Assembly: GCA_963575745.1 (NCBI GenBank)
Contig: CAUYUJ010004342.1
Coordinates: 1 to 64,000, forward strand
Reading direction: 5' to 3'
From: Prorocentrum cordatum
Lineage: Eukaryota; Sar; Dinophyceae; Prorocentrales; Prorocentraceae
Length of the DNA stretch: 64,000 bases
Part shown: positions 34,069-43,489 of the stretch, piece by piece
Position numbering within the stretch: position 1 is the first letter of the stretch
Layout of the letters: each line of letters starts with the position of its first letter
The notes under the pieces: model-generated
Told to the model about the DNA's origin: nothing
The model's database searches: none
The model's input: only the letters and a program-made list of their open reading frames with translations
Translations under genes and position numbers: made by a program

Positions 34069-34199
34069 GGATCGGGATAAATCGCTCCAGAGCGTTCCGG
34101 AGCGCTCTCAGAACGTTCACGAACGCTCTGGAGCGGCCGCGGCGCCCAATACATCCTCCAAACCCGCCGATTCTCAGAGATTTCGAGTTATCCCGATCC
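34069..34199. mobile_element. Nested-palindrome TIR element
   Basis: Outer ends GGATCGGGATAA (34069-34080) and TTATCCCGATCC (34188-34199) are perfect complements. Inner arms CGCTCCAGAGCGTTC (34083-34097) and GAACGCTCTGGAGCG (34121-34135) pair too. The AGAGCGTTC motif also forms the duplicated flank of dispersed-element copy C. Confidence 0.75.
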
Positions 34200-34354
34200 A
34201 ATTTTGTCCCGATCTTCGCGTCGTTTTACTCCCCCCTCCCTCCCGCCCTCTCCGTGCCTCCCGCCCCGCCCCGTGCCGGCGCGCGAGCCCTGGCCCACGG
34301 CGGCGGTCCGTCGGCGTCCAGGTTGCCGAACTGGGGCGGGCAGGCGGGGAGGGG

Positions 34355-34550
34355 CTCCTCCTCCTCCCCTCCTCCTCCTCCTCCTCCTCCTCCTCCTCCT
34401 CCCCTCCTCCTCCTCTCCCCCTCCTCCTCCTCCTCCTCCTCCTCCCATCCTCCCTCCTCCTCCCTCCTCTCCTCCCTCCTCCTCCTCCCCTCCACCTTCC
34501 TCCTCCTCCTCCTCCTCCTCCTCCTCCTCCTCCGCCTCCTCCTCCTCCTG
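34355..34550. repeat. (CTC)n array
   Basis: CTC triplets with several CCCTCC phase breaks. Confidence 0.95.
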
Positions 34551-34872
34551 GGAGAAGTCGGCGGCGAGCGAGGGGGGGGAAATTAGAAGGAGGAGGCCTT
34601 CTCAGAAGGCGTCAGGGGAAAGGTGTTTCCCGTCTTCGGGGAAGACTTGGAAAAAAATTCTCGGAGGGCTCGGGAACTTCCGAGCCTTCTGAGGAGGCCC
34701 GCCCCTGCTCGCTTCCCCCCCTCGCCCGCCGCCGAAGAAAGGAGAAACTATTCGTGGATCAGGCACGGGCTGTCGGTGGTGTGTGACGAGCAGCCAGCCA
34801 CCTGCCAGGGGGGGGTGCAGTTAAAGCAGGGGTTCACAGTCAGCACCCTGGTGAGAGGAGAAACGGGGACGG

Positions 34873-35055
34873 TGATGTGGATGCCATGACAATGGACACC
34901 CTAACAATCCTATCATTCAGTTGACTCAATGGTTGAATAATGTTCTAGAGATATTCAAAACATGCATTTTACATGTTTCAGTGTTAAAGCATGTCTTAGA
35001 CATCTGGAAATCATTTGGCAACATGCTTCCTCTCCATTGATCGTCGTCCACAAGG
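34873..35055. repeat. Dispersed repeat copy 2, without the A tract
   Basis: Matches both sides of the poly(A) at 7.6-7.85 kb: GATGCCATGACAATGGACAC, CTAACAATCCTATCATT, then ACATCTGGAAATCATTTGGC and GCTTCCTCTCCATTGATCG. Confidence 0.75.
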
Positions 35056-35059
35056 ACAG

Positions 35060-35425
35060 TGCTCAGACAGTCCGCCCTGTCGGCGGCGAAGAAGGACGAG
35101 GAGGTCAGGGAGGAGGCAAGGAGCACGGAGAGCTGGAGTCCCGCGGTCTCGGGCCGTCCGGCTGATGCTGCATGCGGCTGGCCCGAGGACGGCACCAAAG
35201 GCAGTGGGACACCACTCCCCGAGTGACCGACAACGAACTGCACGGACGGATGCGGTGGACACAGTTTCTGGGCTGTGGCCCCGCTGCTGCGACAAAGGCC
35301 ATGAACAGGCTCATTAAGCCAAGAACTGGGTAACGAGCTGGTGCGCAGGAATATACGATGACGTTGCATTGCGTACTTTACGCGTCGGTCGGCCTCTTTG
35401 TTAAAACAGTGCCTTCTCCACTCTA
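35060..35425. other. Unique DNA, no gene recognised
   Basis: Short mixed-composition stretch with no motif I can name. Confidence 0.45.
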
Positions 35426-35515
35426 CCAGGGGGGAGGGGGGGAGAGGGAGAAGGGGGGGAAGGAAGGGAAGGAAGGGAAGGAGGGGAAGGAGGGGAGGAA
35501 GGGGAGTGGATGGCC
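35425..35515. repeat. (GGAA)n purine-rich tract
   Basis: GGAAGGGAAGGAAGG units. Confidence 0.9.
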
Positions 35516-35849
35516 GCGACGGCGGTGGGCAAATGATGGCTGCCCACTGACTGGTGGAAGCATGGAAGGAAGGACGGAGAAGGGAGAAAGGAGGGAATAG
35601 GTTTGAGAGGAAGGAAGCATTCGTTCCCCTGACAGTGCGCAAACCTGCCGCTACACACACAAGTTCGTAGAAGCAGAAGCAAACGAAAGCCTCGCGACTG
35701 CTGGCATTGCGGCGGCGGGGAAAGAGGAGCACTGAGGTGGGGGCTCCTCCACTCCCCTCATCCCCTCTGCTTTTCCACCTTATGTCCTCCGTCCTCCGTC
35801 CCCCCTCCTCCCTCCTCACTCCTTCCCTCTCCCTCCCCTTCGTAGGGGA

Positions 35850-35912
35850 GGAGATGGAGGATGAGGAGAAAGAGGAGGAGGAGGAGGAGAAGGAGGAGGA
35901 GGAGGAGTGAGA
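35850..35912. repeat. (GGA)n array
   Basis: GGAGGAGGAG with AAAG and AAGG interruptions. Confidence 0.85.
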
Positions 35913-35938
35913 GAGGAAGGGGGAGCGCGCGAGAGCCC

Positions 35939-35947
35939 TTACACACA

Positions 35948-35985
<38 letters not shown>

Positions 35986-36008
35986 CACACACACTCTCAC
36001 ACACACAC

Positions 36009-36056
<48 letters not shown>

Positions 36057-36083
36057 ACGCACACGCAGACGCACACGCACACC

Positions 36084-36117
<34 letters not shown>

Positions 36118-36120
36118 CAC
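35939..36120. repeat. (CA)n microsatellite
   Basis: About 180 bp of AC dinucleotides with CACACG, CTCT and AGAC interruptions. Confidence 0.95.
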
Positions 36121-36239
36121 TTTTGAAGCTCCCAGGAGCGGTCTTGGAAGCCATTGGGCCGTCGTGGGCGGTCGGGAGGCAGATTAAGCAAGAAGCTCAA
36201 ATTCTCTCAAACCCCTGAGATACAGCAGTGCTGTTGCTT

Positions 36240-36425
36240 CTTTCGGCGCTCTGGAGAAGCCTCTCGTGGAACTCTTGGGCCTTCAGGGGCGTCCTTCGAG
36301 CGTCTTCAAGTCGTGTTGGGCCATCTCAGAGCGCTCTCGGGGCGGTCTTGGGGCGAGTGCCCTGCGCCGTCCCCAAGTGGTCACGAACGCTTTTCGAGCT
36401 CCGAACCGTCTCGGGGCCTCGAAGC
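36240..36425. repeat. Degenerate GC-rich short-unit array (CTTGGGGC strand)
   Basis: Loose repeats of TCTTGGGCC, CTTCAGGGGCG and CTCTCGGGGCGGTCTTGG. Confidence 0.5.
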
Positions 36426-36536
36426 CAGGAGGAGGAGGAGGAGGGGGAGGAGGGGGAGGACGAGGGGGTGGCCCCCATCTGGCGCGCGAAGGTCCCTGAG
36501 TCGGGTCCCCGGGCCTCGTCCCCCGGGAGTAGATCC

Positions 36537-36948
36537 GAGGTGAGGGGGTGACATCGAAGTGGAACGGAGAGCCCCCCTACCGGGAAATCGATTTCGGTTT
36601 CGTGTTCGTGCGTGCCGTGCGGGCGAGGCGAAGCTGCGTGGGCGGGCGAGAGAAAGTCTCCTGTGGCTGAGGCGCGGCCGGACCAAATGATTCCCTTCCG
36701 GGCGGCCGGGGCCCCGCGGTGTCCCGCCGGTGTCCCGCTGGTGTCCCGTGTGGCTGAGGCGCGGCCGGACCAAATGATTCCCTTCCGGGCGGCCGGGGCC
36801 CCGCGGTGTCCCGCCGGTGTCCCGCCGGTGTCCCGTCCGTGTCCCGTCGGTGTCCCGATGATGATGTTGATGATGATTATGATGATGATTTGATGATGAT
36901 GGTGATGATGATGATGGTGATAATGATGATGATGATGTTGATGATGGC

Positions 36949-37034
<86 letters not shown>

Positions 37035-37320
37035 CGTCGATTGCGAGATCGATTGTGATATCGGTAGTGAGACCGAATGTGAGATCGATAATGATATTGG
37101 TAGTGAGTTTGATAGTGAGATCGATAGTCATATCGAATGTGAGATCGATTGTGAGATTGATTGTGATATCGATTGTGAGATCAATAGCGAGACCGAATGT
37201 GAGATCGATTGTGAGATCGATTGTGAAATCGATTGTGAAATCGATAGTCAGATCGATTGTGAAATCGATCGGTCGAGGTCGATTGTGAGATCGGTAGTGA
37301 GTTCGATGGTGAGATCAATC
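36537..37320. repeat. Left inverted arm of the 5.9 kb block
   Basis: Unique end at 36537-36663, two 87-bp units from 36664 and 36751 (TGGCTGAGGCGCGGCCGGAC plus CCGGTGTCCC sub-repeats), GAT triplets at 36856-37033, then about 24 degenerate GATCGATTGTGA units to 37320. Confidence 0.85.
37037..37320. repeat. 12-bp satellite (GATCGATTGTGA), left
   Basis: Repeats of GA-TCGAT-TGTGA with variants TCGGTAGTGA, TCGAATGTGA and TCGATAGTCA. The complementary orientation appears at 38775-39180 and 41335-41900. Confidence 0.9.
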
Positions 37321-37440
37321 GAGTGTGACGTGTGCGACGTTGCCCCCCCCCCCCCCCCCCTCGCCTCCTTATCACCCGAAGGGTGGTCGTATAGGTAGAT
37401 GTATACGTGTGTGTGTGTGTGTGTGTCAGCGCGCACATCA
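37321..37440. repeat. C tract, short unique segment and (GT)n
   Basis: About 18 consecutive C, then ACCCGAAGGGTGGTCGTATA, then a GT run at 37408-37426. The middle segment recurs inverted at 38715-38760 (ACGACCACCCTGCGGGCGAT). Confidence 0.75.
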
Positions 37441-38460
37441 ACCTTGATGTCCCGATACTCCAGGCCTCTCAAAAAGCGTGGGGGGGTGGATCGCGTGGGG
37501 GGGGGGGGAAGCCGCTGTCCTTCGGGGGGCGCGGGGAGGTTGGGGAGCGAGGGGGGGTGGATTTGGGGCGCGTGGGGGGGCGGGCAAAGGGGCGTAGGAC
37601 AGGTTGGCACGGAGGGGTGCTTGTTGAAGGATGTCCCGATATGCGTCCACTCGTGGGTTGGAGTGTGAGCCCAAGGAAATTCGAACATGATTCAGTGATG
37701 CCACCTCCCCCAGCCATTCGGCACGGCCTCTGGGGGTTCCCCTCCAGACGCTCCGTCTCGTTCCACTCCTCATTTCGCCGCACCCTGCACTCTCTCATCT
37801 TCTCCTCTTCGTGTTTTTGCAAAAATCCTCGGCCCAGTCGCCGAAGTGCCTGGGTTGTGGGTCAGAAGTCTTTCGGGTGTTCGTTGGGATGTCGTGTAAG
37901 GGTTCTCGCGAGCGCTTTGGAGGCAAGATTGAAGCCTCTCGGGCGCTGTTTTGGAGCATCTTGGGGCGTCGTGGGGGGAGTTTTTGGGGGCCTCTTGGGG
38001 TCTTTCAGGTGCTCCTCGGGGCATCGTGAAGCGGGAAGCTCGACTTGTTGGTGCGGGCTCCCGGTCTTGGGACACTTGGGGGGCCGTCTTTGGGCTCCCC
38101 TAAACTCTCTTTGGGGACTCTTGGGTCGTCTTGGGGCTCCTGGAGTGTCTGAAAGCGCTCTCGGGGGTTCCATGGGCCGTCTTCCACGCCGCGAAGGTCG
38201 AAAAAACATTTACAATAAATGCACGTTGTCCTACGGGGATAGGGCAATGTGGGCGCGCTGGGGCGTTCTTGGGAGTGCTCTTGGAGGCCTCTCGGAGCGT
38301 CTCGGGGGGTCTCTCGGCAAGTCTTGGGGCCATCTTGGGCGTCTTGGAGCGGTGCTTCAACAATTCGGATCCCTCTTGGGCAATTGCGGTGGTTGTTGGA
38401 CCCCTCCAAGCGCGTCTTGGAGGGGGCAGGTACCCTGCCACCATCATGGAGATCCTTGGA
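37440..38460. other. Interior of the block: G-rich unique DNA and degenerate array
   Basis: G-rich unique sequence to about 37700, mixed DNA to 37850, then CTTGGGGCGTC-type degenerate units to 38450. At 38190-38240 is an AT-richer interruption related by inversion to those at 3.35 and 33.8 kb. No gene recognised. Confidence 0.5.
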
Positions 38461-38466
38461 CCTACG

Positions 38467-38710
38467 GCATGTGCATACAAATATGTATGTATGTATGTAT
38501 GTATGTAGATGTGCCGATGTGTGTGCGTATGCACGCATGCAAGTACGTATGTACATGTATGTATGTGTGTATGTCTGTATGTGCGTGCGCACGTATGTGT
38601 ACATATGCATGCATGCGTAAGTATATGATGTGTGCATGAACGTGTGTATGATTGTGTATGGATGTGTATGCATGTGTATGCATGTACATGTATGTACATG
38701 TATGTACATG
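38467..38710. repeat. (TATG)n degenerate tetranucleotide array
   Basis: Perfect TATG run near 38482-38505, then TGTATG, CATG and TACATG variants. The same type of DNA starts right outside the right arm at 42481. Confidence 0.9.
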
Positions 38711-38714
38711 TACC

Positions 38715-39180
38715 TACACGACCACCCTGCGGGCGATAACGATGTGAGGGGGAGGGGGAACCAACGTCTAACTCAATCGATCTCGCTATCGATCTCACAA
38801 TCGATCTCACATTCGATATCACTATCGATAGCACGATCGATGTCGCTATCGATTTCACCATCGATTTCACAATCGATCTCACAATCGATCTCACATTCGA
38901 TATCACATTCGGTCTCACTGTCGATATCACTATCGATCTCACAATCGATCTCACAGTCGATCTCACAGTCGGTCCCACATTCGGTCTCACTGTCCATCTC
39001 ACTATCGATCTCACAATCGATCTCACTATCGATCTCCCATTCGGTTTCACATTCGGTCTCACTATCGATCTCACAATCAATCTCATTTTTTGATCTCACA
39101 GTCGATCTCACTATCGATATCACAATCGATCTCGCAATCGATCTCACATTCGGTCTCACAATCGAACTCTCATTCGGTCT
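38715..39180. repeat. Internal inverted partial copy of the left arm
   Basis: Begins with the complement of 37350-37400, then carries the 12-bp satellite in the TCACAATCGATC orientation to 39180. The GAT array, 87-bp units and terminal segment are absent. Confidence 0.75.
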
Positions 39181-39514
39181 AGGTTGGGGGGAGGGGCCCA
39201 GCAATGGGCAACATCGTAATTTGTTTCCTTCCTCTTTCGAGCTCGCGCCGACATCCGAAGGCACAACTAACCGAAACAGGGCAAACGTCTGGAAAGCCAG
39301 CGAAAGCGCGCCTCATCTTTGCAGGGAATACGGAAGCGCTGGCAAAGCCTGGCGCAGCCCGTAACCCCTGCACTCACTTCTTGCTCGGCAACGTGGCTTG
39401 GCTCTCCTCCGCGCGGCGCGCCAAGCGCCGGTCAGCGCCCGCGTGTGCCGCGTGCAGCGAGACGAGGCGGAGCTGCGACACACTGGCAAAGTCTGGCGCG
39501 GGCGTCCGGCGCCA
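39180..39514. other. Spacer downstream of the OTU frame
   Basis: Unique DNA containing CTGGCAAAGCCTGGC (39342-39356) and CTGGCAAAGTCTGGC (39483-39497). A related CTGGCAAAGCCTGGC lies inside the gene at 40442-40456. No poly(A) signal of the usual animal type is evident. Confidence 0.5.
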
Positions 39515-40390
39515 TCACGATTCGCGCGACAGATAAACATAATGCAAATCATTGTTGCCCATGTGAACAACGACGGTGGCGTTTTCTGGCCCATAGGACG
39601 TGATCGCCCACTGCACCAGTGCCGTCGGTGGAGCGAAGGGGATGACAGCGATGCGGACGCCGAACTCCAATGCGACCGACATCACCACCAACTCGTCCGC
39701 GTACTCTTTAGTGGCCAGCTTCTGCACCCACCGAGTGCACAGCGCCTCGGTGCGCACGGGGCCCCGGACATCCAGGCCAGCAAAGGCCGGGTAGATTCTG
39801 CTCTTCACGTCGGCTCTGAGCAGCACGGCGGCTTCGCCGCCGCAGAACTGGGTCCGCAGAGCTTCTGCCACCACGCCCAAAGGCGAGGGACGCACGCCAG
39901 CGTCGACACACCGCTGCATTCCCTGTGCTGTCAATTGGCCTGCCGCTCGATGTGCTGGAGCGTTGCCTGGCAAGGCCTGGGCCAACATGCCCAGTCCGCG
40001 TTTGGCGAGGCCTGCTGCGAGGCATAGCCAGAAGCACGCACCCGTGGTTCGGCCCGCATACTGCCCCAGGTCCCAGACCTGCGCGTGGAACTGCAACTCA
40101 TTGTGCGCGCGCTGCGAGTACTGCGTCAATACTTCGCCACCCACCAACACTTCGCTGTCCAGAGCCCGGACCGTCTTGGCAGAATGGCGGCGGAACCGTT
40201 CGAGTGTGTCGTACTTTGTGCGCTGCGCGTCCAGGCCGTTGAGCAGAAGCACCAGCGCTTGCCGGAACTGGAACGACGTCTGCTCCAACGCACGGGTGAT
40301 GTCAACCTCGTTGAAGCCCATGTCGATCATGGTCGCCGCCGCAAAGGTCTCAGCCGCAGCATCCCGCCTCCGAAGCCGCGGGTCCCTGAG
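39515..40390 (-). CDS. UBA-like plus OTU-like cysteine protease segment
   Basis: Minus-strand frame ending at a TGA (39515-39517). The UBA-like part starts near 40330 as MIDMGFNEVDITRALEQTSF and ends ALVLLLNG, with the MGF loop and C-terminal helix of ubiquitin-associated domains. The OTU-like part follows, with TTGACFWLCLAAGLAKRG as the active-site segment (candidate nucleophile Cys at 40034-40036). NNDLHYVYL ends the domain (candidate His at 39542-39544). Cys-to-His spacing is about 163 residues, on the long side for OTU domains. OTU proteases cleave ubiquitin-type conjugates and are also known in some Helitron-type elements. The frame is offset by one from the upstream helicase, implying an intron, a frameshift or two genes. 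UBA and OTU assignments rest on motif reading only. Confidence 0.65.
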   Translation of the reverse strand, partial: LRDPRLRRRDAAAETFAAATMIDMGFNEVDITRALEQTSFQFRQALVLLLNGLDAQRTKYDTLERFRRHSAKTVRALDSEVLVGGEVLTQYSQRAHNELQFHAQVWDLGQYAGRTTGACFWLCLAAGLAKRGLGMLAQALPGNAPAHRAAGQLTAQGMQRCVDAGVRPSPLGVVAEALRTQFCGGEAAVLLRADVKSRIYPAFAGLDVRGPVRTEALCTRWVQKLATKEYADELVVMSVALEFGVRIAVIPFAPPTALVQWAITSYGPENATVVVHMGNNDLHYVYLSRES

Positions 40391-41339
40391 TACCCGTCTG
40401 TGTCGACGATGTTTTCCCGCCGGAGCCGCTCTTCCCGCGGACTGGCAAAGCCTGGCCCGGGTTTTTCTTCGGTTTCTGTGCGCGGAACGAGGCCACGATA
40501 CTCCACAGGCCGGTGGCCTTGCGGCCCGATTGTTCCTCGCAGTACCGGGAGACGCTGTCACTGATAGGCGCGACGCCCACCGCGGAAAGCATTGCCCGCA
40601 GATCTGCCAGCTCAGCATCATTAGGTTCGCGCCCTTCCTTTGCGAGCGTGGTGGTCCGGAAGTGTTGCTCGTGCTCAGACAGCAGTGCTTCAGGAGAAGT
40701 GCCTCTCCGCTCGAGCAGTCTGGCAACCATGGCGTCTGCCTTGCTCTCGAACTCCGCCCTGGCGAAGAAGTCCTTTGTCAGGCGCGCGGACAGAAAGTCC
40801 GTCAAGGGTGGGAGCTTGTGAAAGGCCATAGACTCCCAGTTCGTGACACGGGTCCCTGCCACGAAGGCCATCCCGAGCTTGCCCACCGGGTTGGGTCCTC
40901 GACAACCACCAAAGGAGACGATGCAGCCCTCGTGCGCCGTGATGCCCTGCGACTTGTGGATGGTGAGCGCCCATGCCAGGGGCAAGGGTATGCCAGCGCG
41001 AGTCAACGACTGCAAGGTATTGTGCCGCACCTCTGCGCAGGGGACCGGTACCCAGGTCCTTGGGAGATTGTCGAAGCAAGCGGGGCCCTTGTACGCGGGG
41101 AAATGCACGACCACGAAGTCAGGAACTGGGCAAGCGGGCTCCCCCCGGGGAAGCGCTCCGAGGGTGGAGCTGGGATGGCCGACCCCAGCGAGTGTACTCT
41201 GGTCAGTTCGCTGCTCCCCTGGGGAGGCGTACACGATGGCGACCACCAACCCCCGAGCCCCATTCATGAGCCCGAGGAGCACAGTGGGGACGTCCACACG
41301 GTTCGAGGCGAATCTAGCCGTGGCGACGAGTGGCCGATC
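40350..41339 (-). CDS. PIF1-type SF1 helicase, C-terminal part
   Basis: Minus-strand frame of about 330 codons opening at 41339 and stopping at 40350-40352. It starts with RVDVPTVLLGLMNGARGLVV, a linker typical of the second RecA-like half of PIF1/RecD helicases. PLPLAWALTIHKSQGIT (about 40939-40982) is the hallmark IHKSQG motif, and FVAGTRVTNWESMAF (about 40825-40868) sits where the VALSR-type motif VI is expected. After about residue 200 the sequence is charged linker (RAQKPKKNPGQALP). Walker A, motif II and the rest of the first half are absent: upstream DNA is satellite, so the gene is 5'-truncated or its earlier exons lie beyond repeat-filled introns. No start codon can be assigned. Confidence 0.7.
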   Translation of the reverse strand, partial: DRPLVATARFASNRVDVPTVLLGLMNGARGLVVAIVYASPGEQRTDQSTLAGVGHPSSTLGALPRGEPACPVPDFVVVHFPAYKGPACFDNLPRTWVPVPCAEVRHNTLQSLTRAGIPLPLAWALTIHKSQGITAHEGCIVSFGGCRGPNPVGKLGMAFVAGTRVTNWESMAFHKLPPLTDFLSARLTKDFFARAEFESKADAMVARLLERRGTSPEALLSEHEQHFRTTTLAKEGREPNDAELADLRAMLSAVGVAPISDSVSRYCEEQSGRKATGLWSIVASFRAQKPKKNPGQALPVRGKSGSGGKTSSTQTGTQGPAASEAGCCG

Positions 41340-41373
41340 TCACAATCGATATCACCATCGACGTCGTCATCAC

Positions 41374-41437
<64 letters not shown>

Positions 41438-41499
41438 GACATCACCATCAACATCATCATCGTCATCATCATCAGCATCAGCAACAGCATCAGCATCAG

Positions 41500-41543
<44 letters not shown>

Positions 41544-41681
41544 ACGTCGTCATCATCATCACAATCATCATCACCATCATGGCCATCATCACCATCATCA
41601 CCATCATCACCATCAGCATCGCACGATCGATCTGATTATCGACCACACTCTCGATCTCACAATCGATCTCACAATCGACGC

Positions 41682-41722
<41 letters not shown>

Positions 41723-41929
41723 GCATCACCATCATCACCATCATCACCATCATCACCATCATTACCATCATCACCATCATCACCATCATCATCTCACAAT
41801 CGATCTGACTATCAATCTCACAATCGATCTCACTATCGATCTCACAATCGATCTCACATTCGGTCTCACTATCGATGTCACAATCGATCTCACAATCGAC
41901 GTCATCATCATCATCATCAACAACACCAA

Positions 41930-42013
<84 letters not shown>

Positions 42014-42478
42014 TCATCATCATCATCAATCATCCACATCATCATCGGGACACCGACGGGACACCGACGGGACACCAGCGGGACACCGGCGGGACACCGC
42101 GCGCCACCGGCCGCCCGGAAGAGACACATTTGGTCCGGCCGCGCCTCAGCCACAGGGACACCGACGGGACACCAGCGGGACACCGGCGGGACACTGCGCG
42201 CCACCGGCCGCCCGGAAGAGACACATTTGGTCCGTCCGCGCCTCAGCCACAGGGACACCGACGGGACACCAGCGGGACACCGGCGGGACACCGCGCGCCA
42301 CCGGCCGCCCAGAAGAGACACATTTGGTCCGGCCGCGCCTCAGCCACAGGAGACTTTCTTCTCGCCCGCCCACGCAGCTTCGCCTCGCCCGCGCGCACGG
42401 CACGCACGAACACGAAACCGAAATCGATTTCCCGGTAGGGGGGCTCTCCGTTCCACTTCGATCTCACCCCCTCACCTC
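41335..42478. repeat. Right inverted arm of the 5.9 kb block
   Basis: From inside out: 12-bp satellite blocks (41335-41360, 41625-41680, 41795-41900) interleaved with CAT arrays, a long CAT run (41900-42045), about three 96-97 bp units (42048-42343), then the unique terminal segment to 42478. It mirrors the left arm but is about 360 bp longer through CAT expansion. Confidence 0.85.
41365..42045. repeat. (CAT)n arrays within the right arm
   Basis: Three CAT arrays (41365-41625, 41684-41792, 41905-42045) separated by 12-bp satellite. They are the complement of the GAT array in the left arm. Confidence 0.95.
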
Positions 42479-42480
42479 CG

Positions 42481-43440
42481 ATGTGTATGTGTGTATGTAC
42501 ACGCGTGTGTAATAACGCGTATATGTATGTATGTACGTGTGTACGTATACACGTACGTAAGTATGTACAGTCATCGGCCTGACCTAAGGAACGATAAATA
42601 AGGAACGAAGCCCCCTTTTTTATCCAAACGAATAACGCATAAGAAACTACACATAAGGAACTGTAAATAACGCATGCAAGCCTAAGGAACGATCGAGCCC
42701 CTTTTGAAAAGTAAGTGTTCCTTATTCAAGCCGCTCACTGTATGCACGTATGCACATGTGTGTGTACATATGAATTGTGCATGCATGTGTGTATGTGTAT
42801 GGATGTGTGGATAGATGCATGTGTGTATGTGTGAATGTGTATGTGTGAATGTATGTATGGGTGTACGTATGTAAGTGTGTATGCATGCTTGTATGTATAC
42901 CTGAATGTGTGTATGCGTGTATGGTAGTATGCGTGATATTAAATGTATGTATGTAAGGTTGCAGGCGTGTGCATGTAAGACTATGTGTATGTATGCGTGT
43001 GTGCATGTATAATTGGTTACATGCATGTGCATGTGTGTATGTGCGTGCATGCGTGTATGGGTGCATGCATGCATGAATGCTTGTATGTATGTATGTGTGT
43101 ATGTATGTGTATGTGAGTATGTGTATGCGTGCATGTGTGTATGTGTGTGCGTATATGGATGTATATGTGTGTGCATGTGTATATATATGCGTATGTATAT
43201 ACGCATGGATGTCAGCATGTCGGTTTGTATGTATGCATGTCTGTGTGTATGTATGGTTGTGCGTGCATATATGTAGGTAAGTAGCTATGCATTTATGTAT
43301 GTACGCGAGTATGTACATATGCATGCATGCCTGTCGGTCTGTCTGTCTATCTGTATGCCTGTCCGTCCACATGTATGTATGTATGCATGTGTGGGCGTAC
43401 GTGTATACAGTTACTGTATCTATGTGCGTGTGTGCGAAAA
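42481..43440. repeat. (TATG/TGTG)n degenerate array
   Basis: TATG, TGTG, CATG and TACG tetranucleotides over almost 1 kb. An AT-rich unique insert at about 42570-42720 carries TAAGGAACGATAAATAAGGA. Confidence 0.85.
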
Positions 43441-43489
43441 TCTCCCAAGCCCTGAGGTACAGCCTTTGATGAAGGTTCCCCCTATAAAC

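Larger units (their letters stand above)
36537..42478. mobile_element. ~5.9 kb block bounded by long complex inverted arms
   Basis: The left end GAGGTGAGGGGGTGACATCG and the complement of the right end GAGGTGAGGGGGTGAGATCG start inverted arms. These continue through AACGGAGAGCCCCCCTACCG, AAATCGATTTCGGTTTCGTG and GTCTCCTGTGGCTGAGGCGC. Each arm holds, from outside in, a ~125-bp unique end, 87-97 bp tandem units, a GAT/CAT array and a 12-bp satellite. Between them lie a third partial inverted copy (38715-39180) and the helicase-UBA-OTU frames on the minus strand. No target-site duplication is obvious. A large transposon with a captured or native helicase/OTU gene is one reading. A genomic inverted duplication around a gene is the other. 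Confidence 0.65.

Noticed and set aside
36537-42478. The 5.9 kb block considered as a retrotransposon with LTRs
   Set aside because: The long terminal repeats are inverted, not direct, and no reverse transcriptase, integrase or primer-binding sequence was seen.
39963-42512. An 849-codon plus-strand open frame across the helicase region
   Set aside because: It is antisense to the helicase-OTU frames in G+C-rich DNA and then runs through CAT arrays. It contains no recognisable domain.
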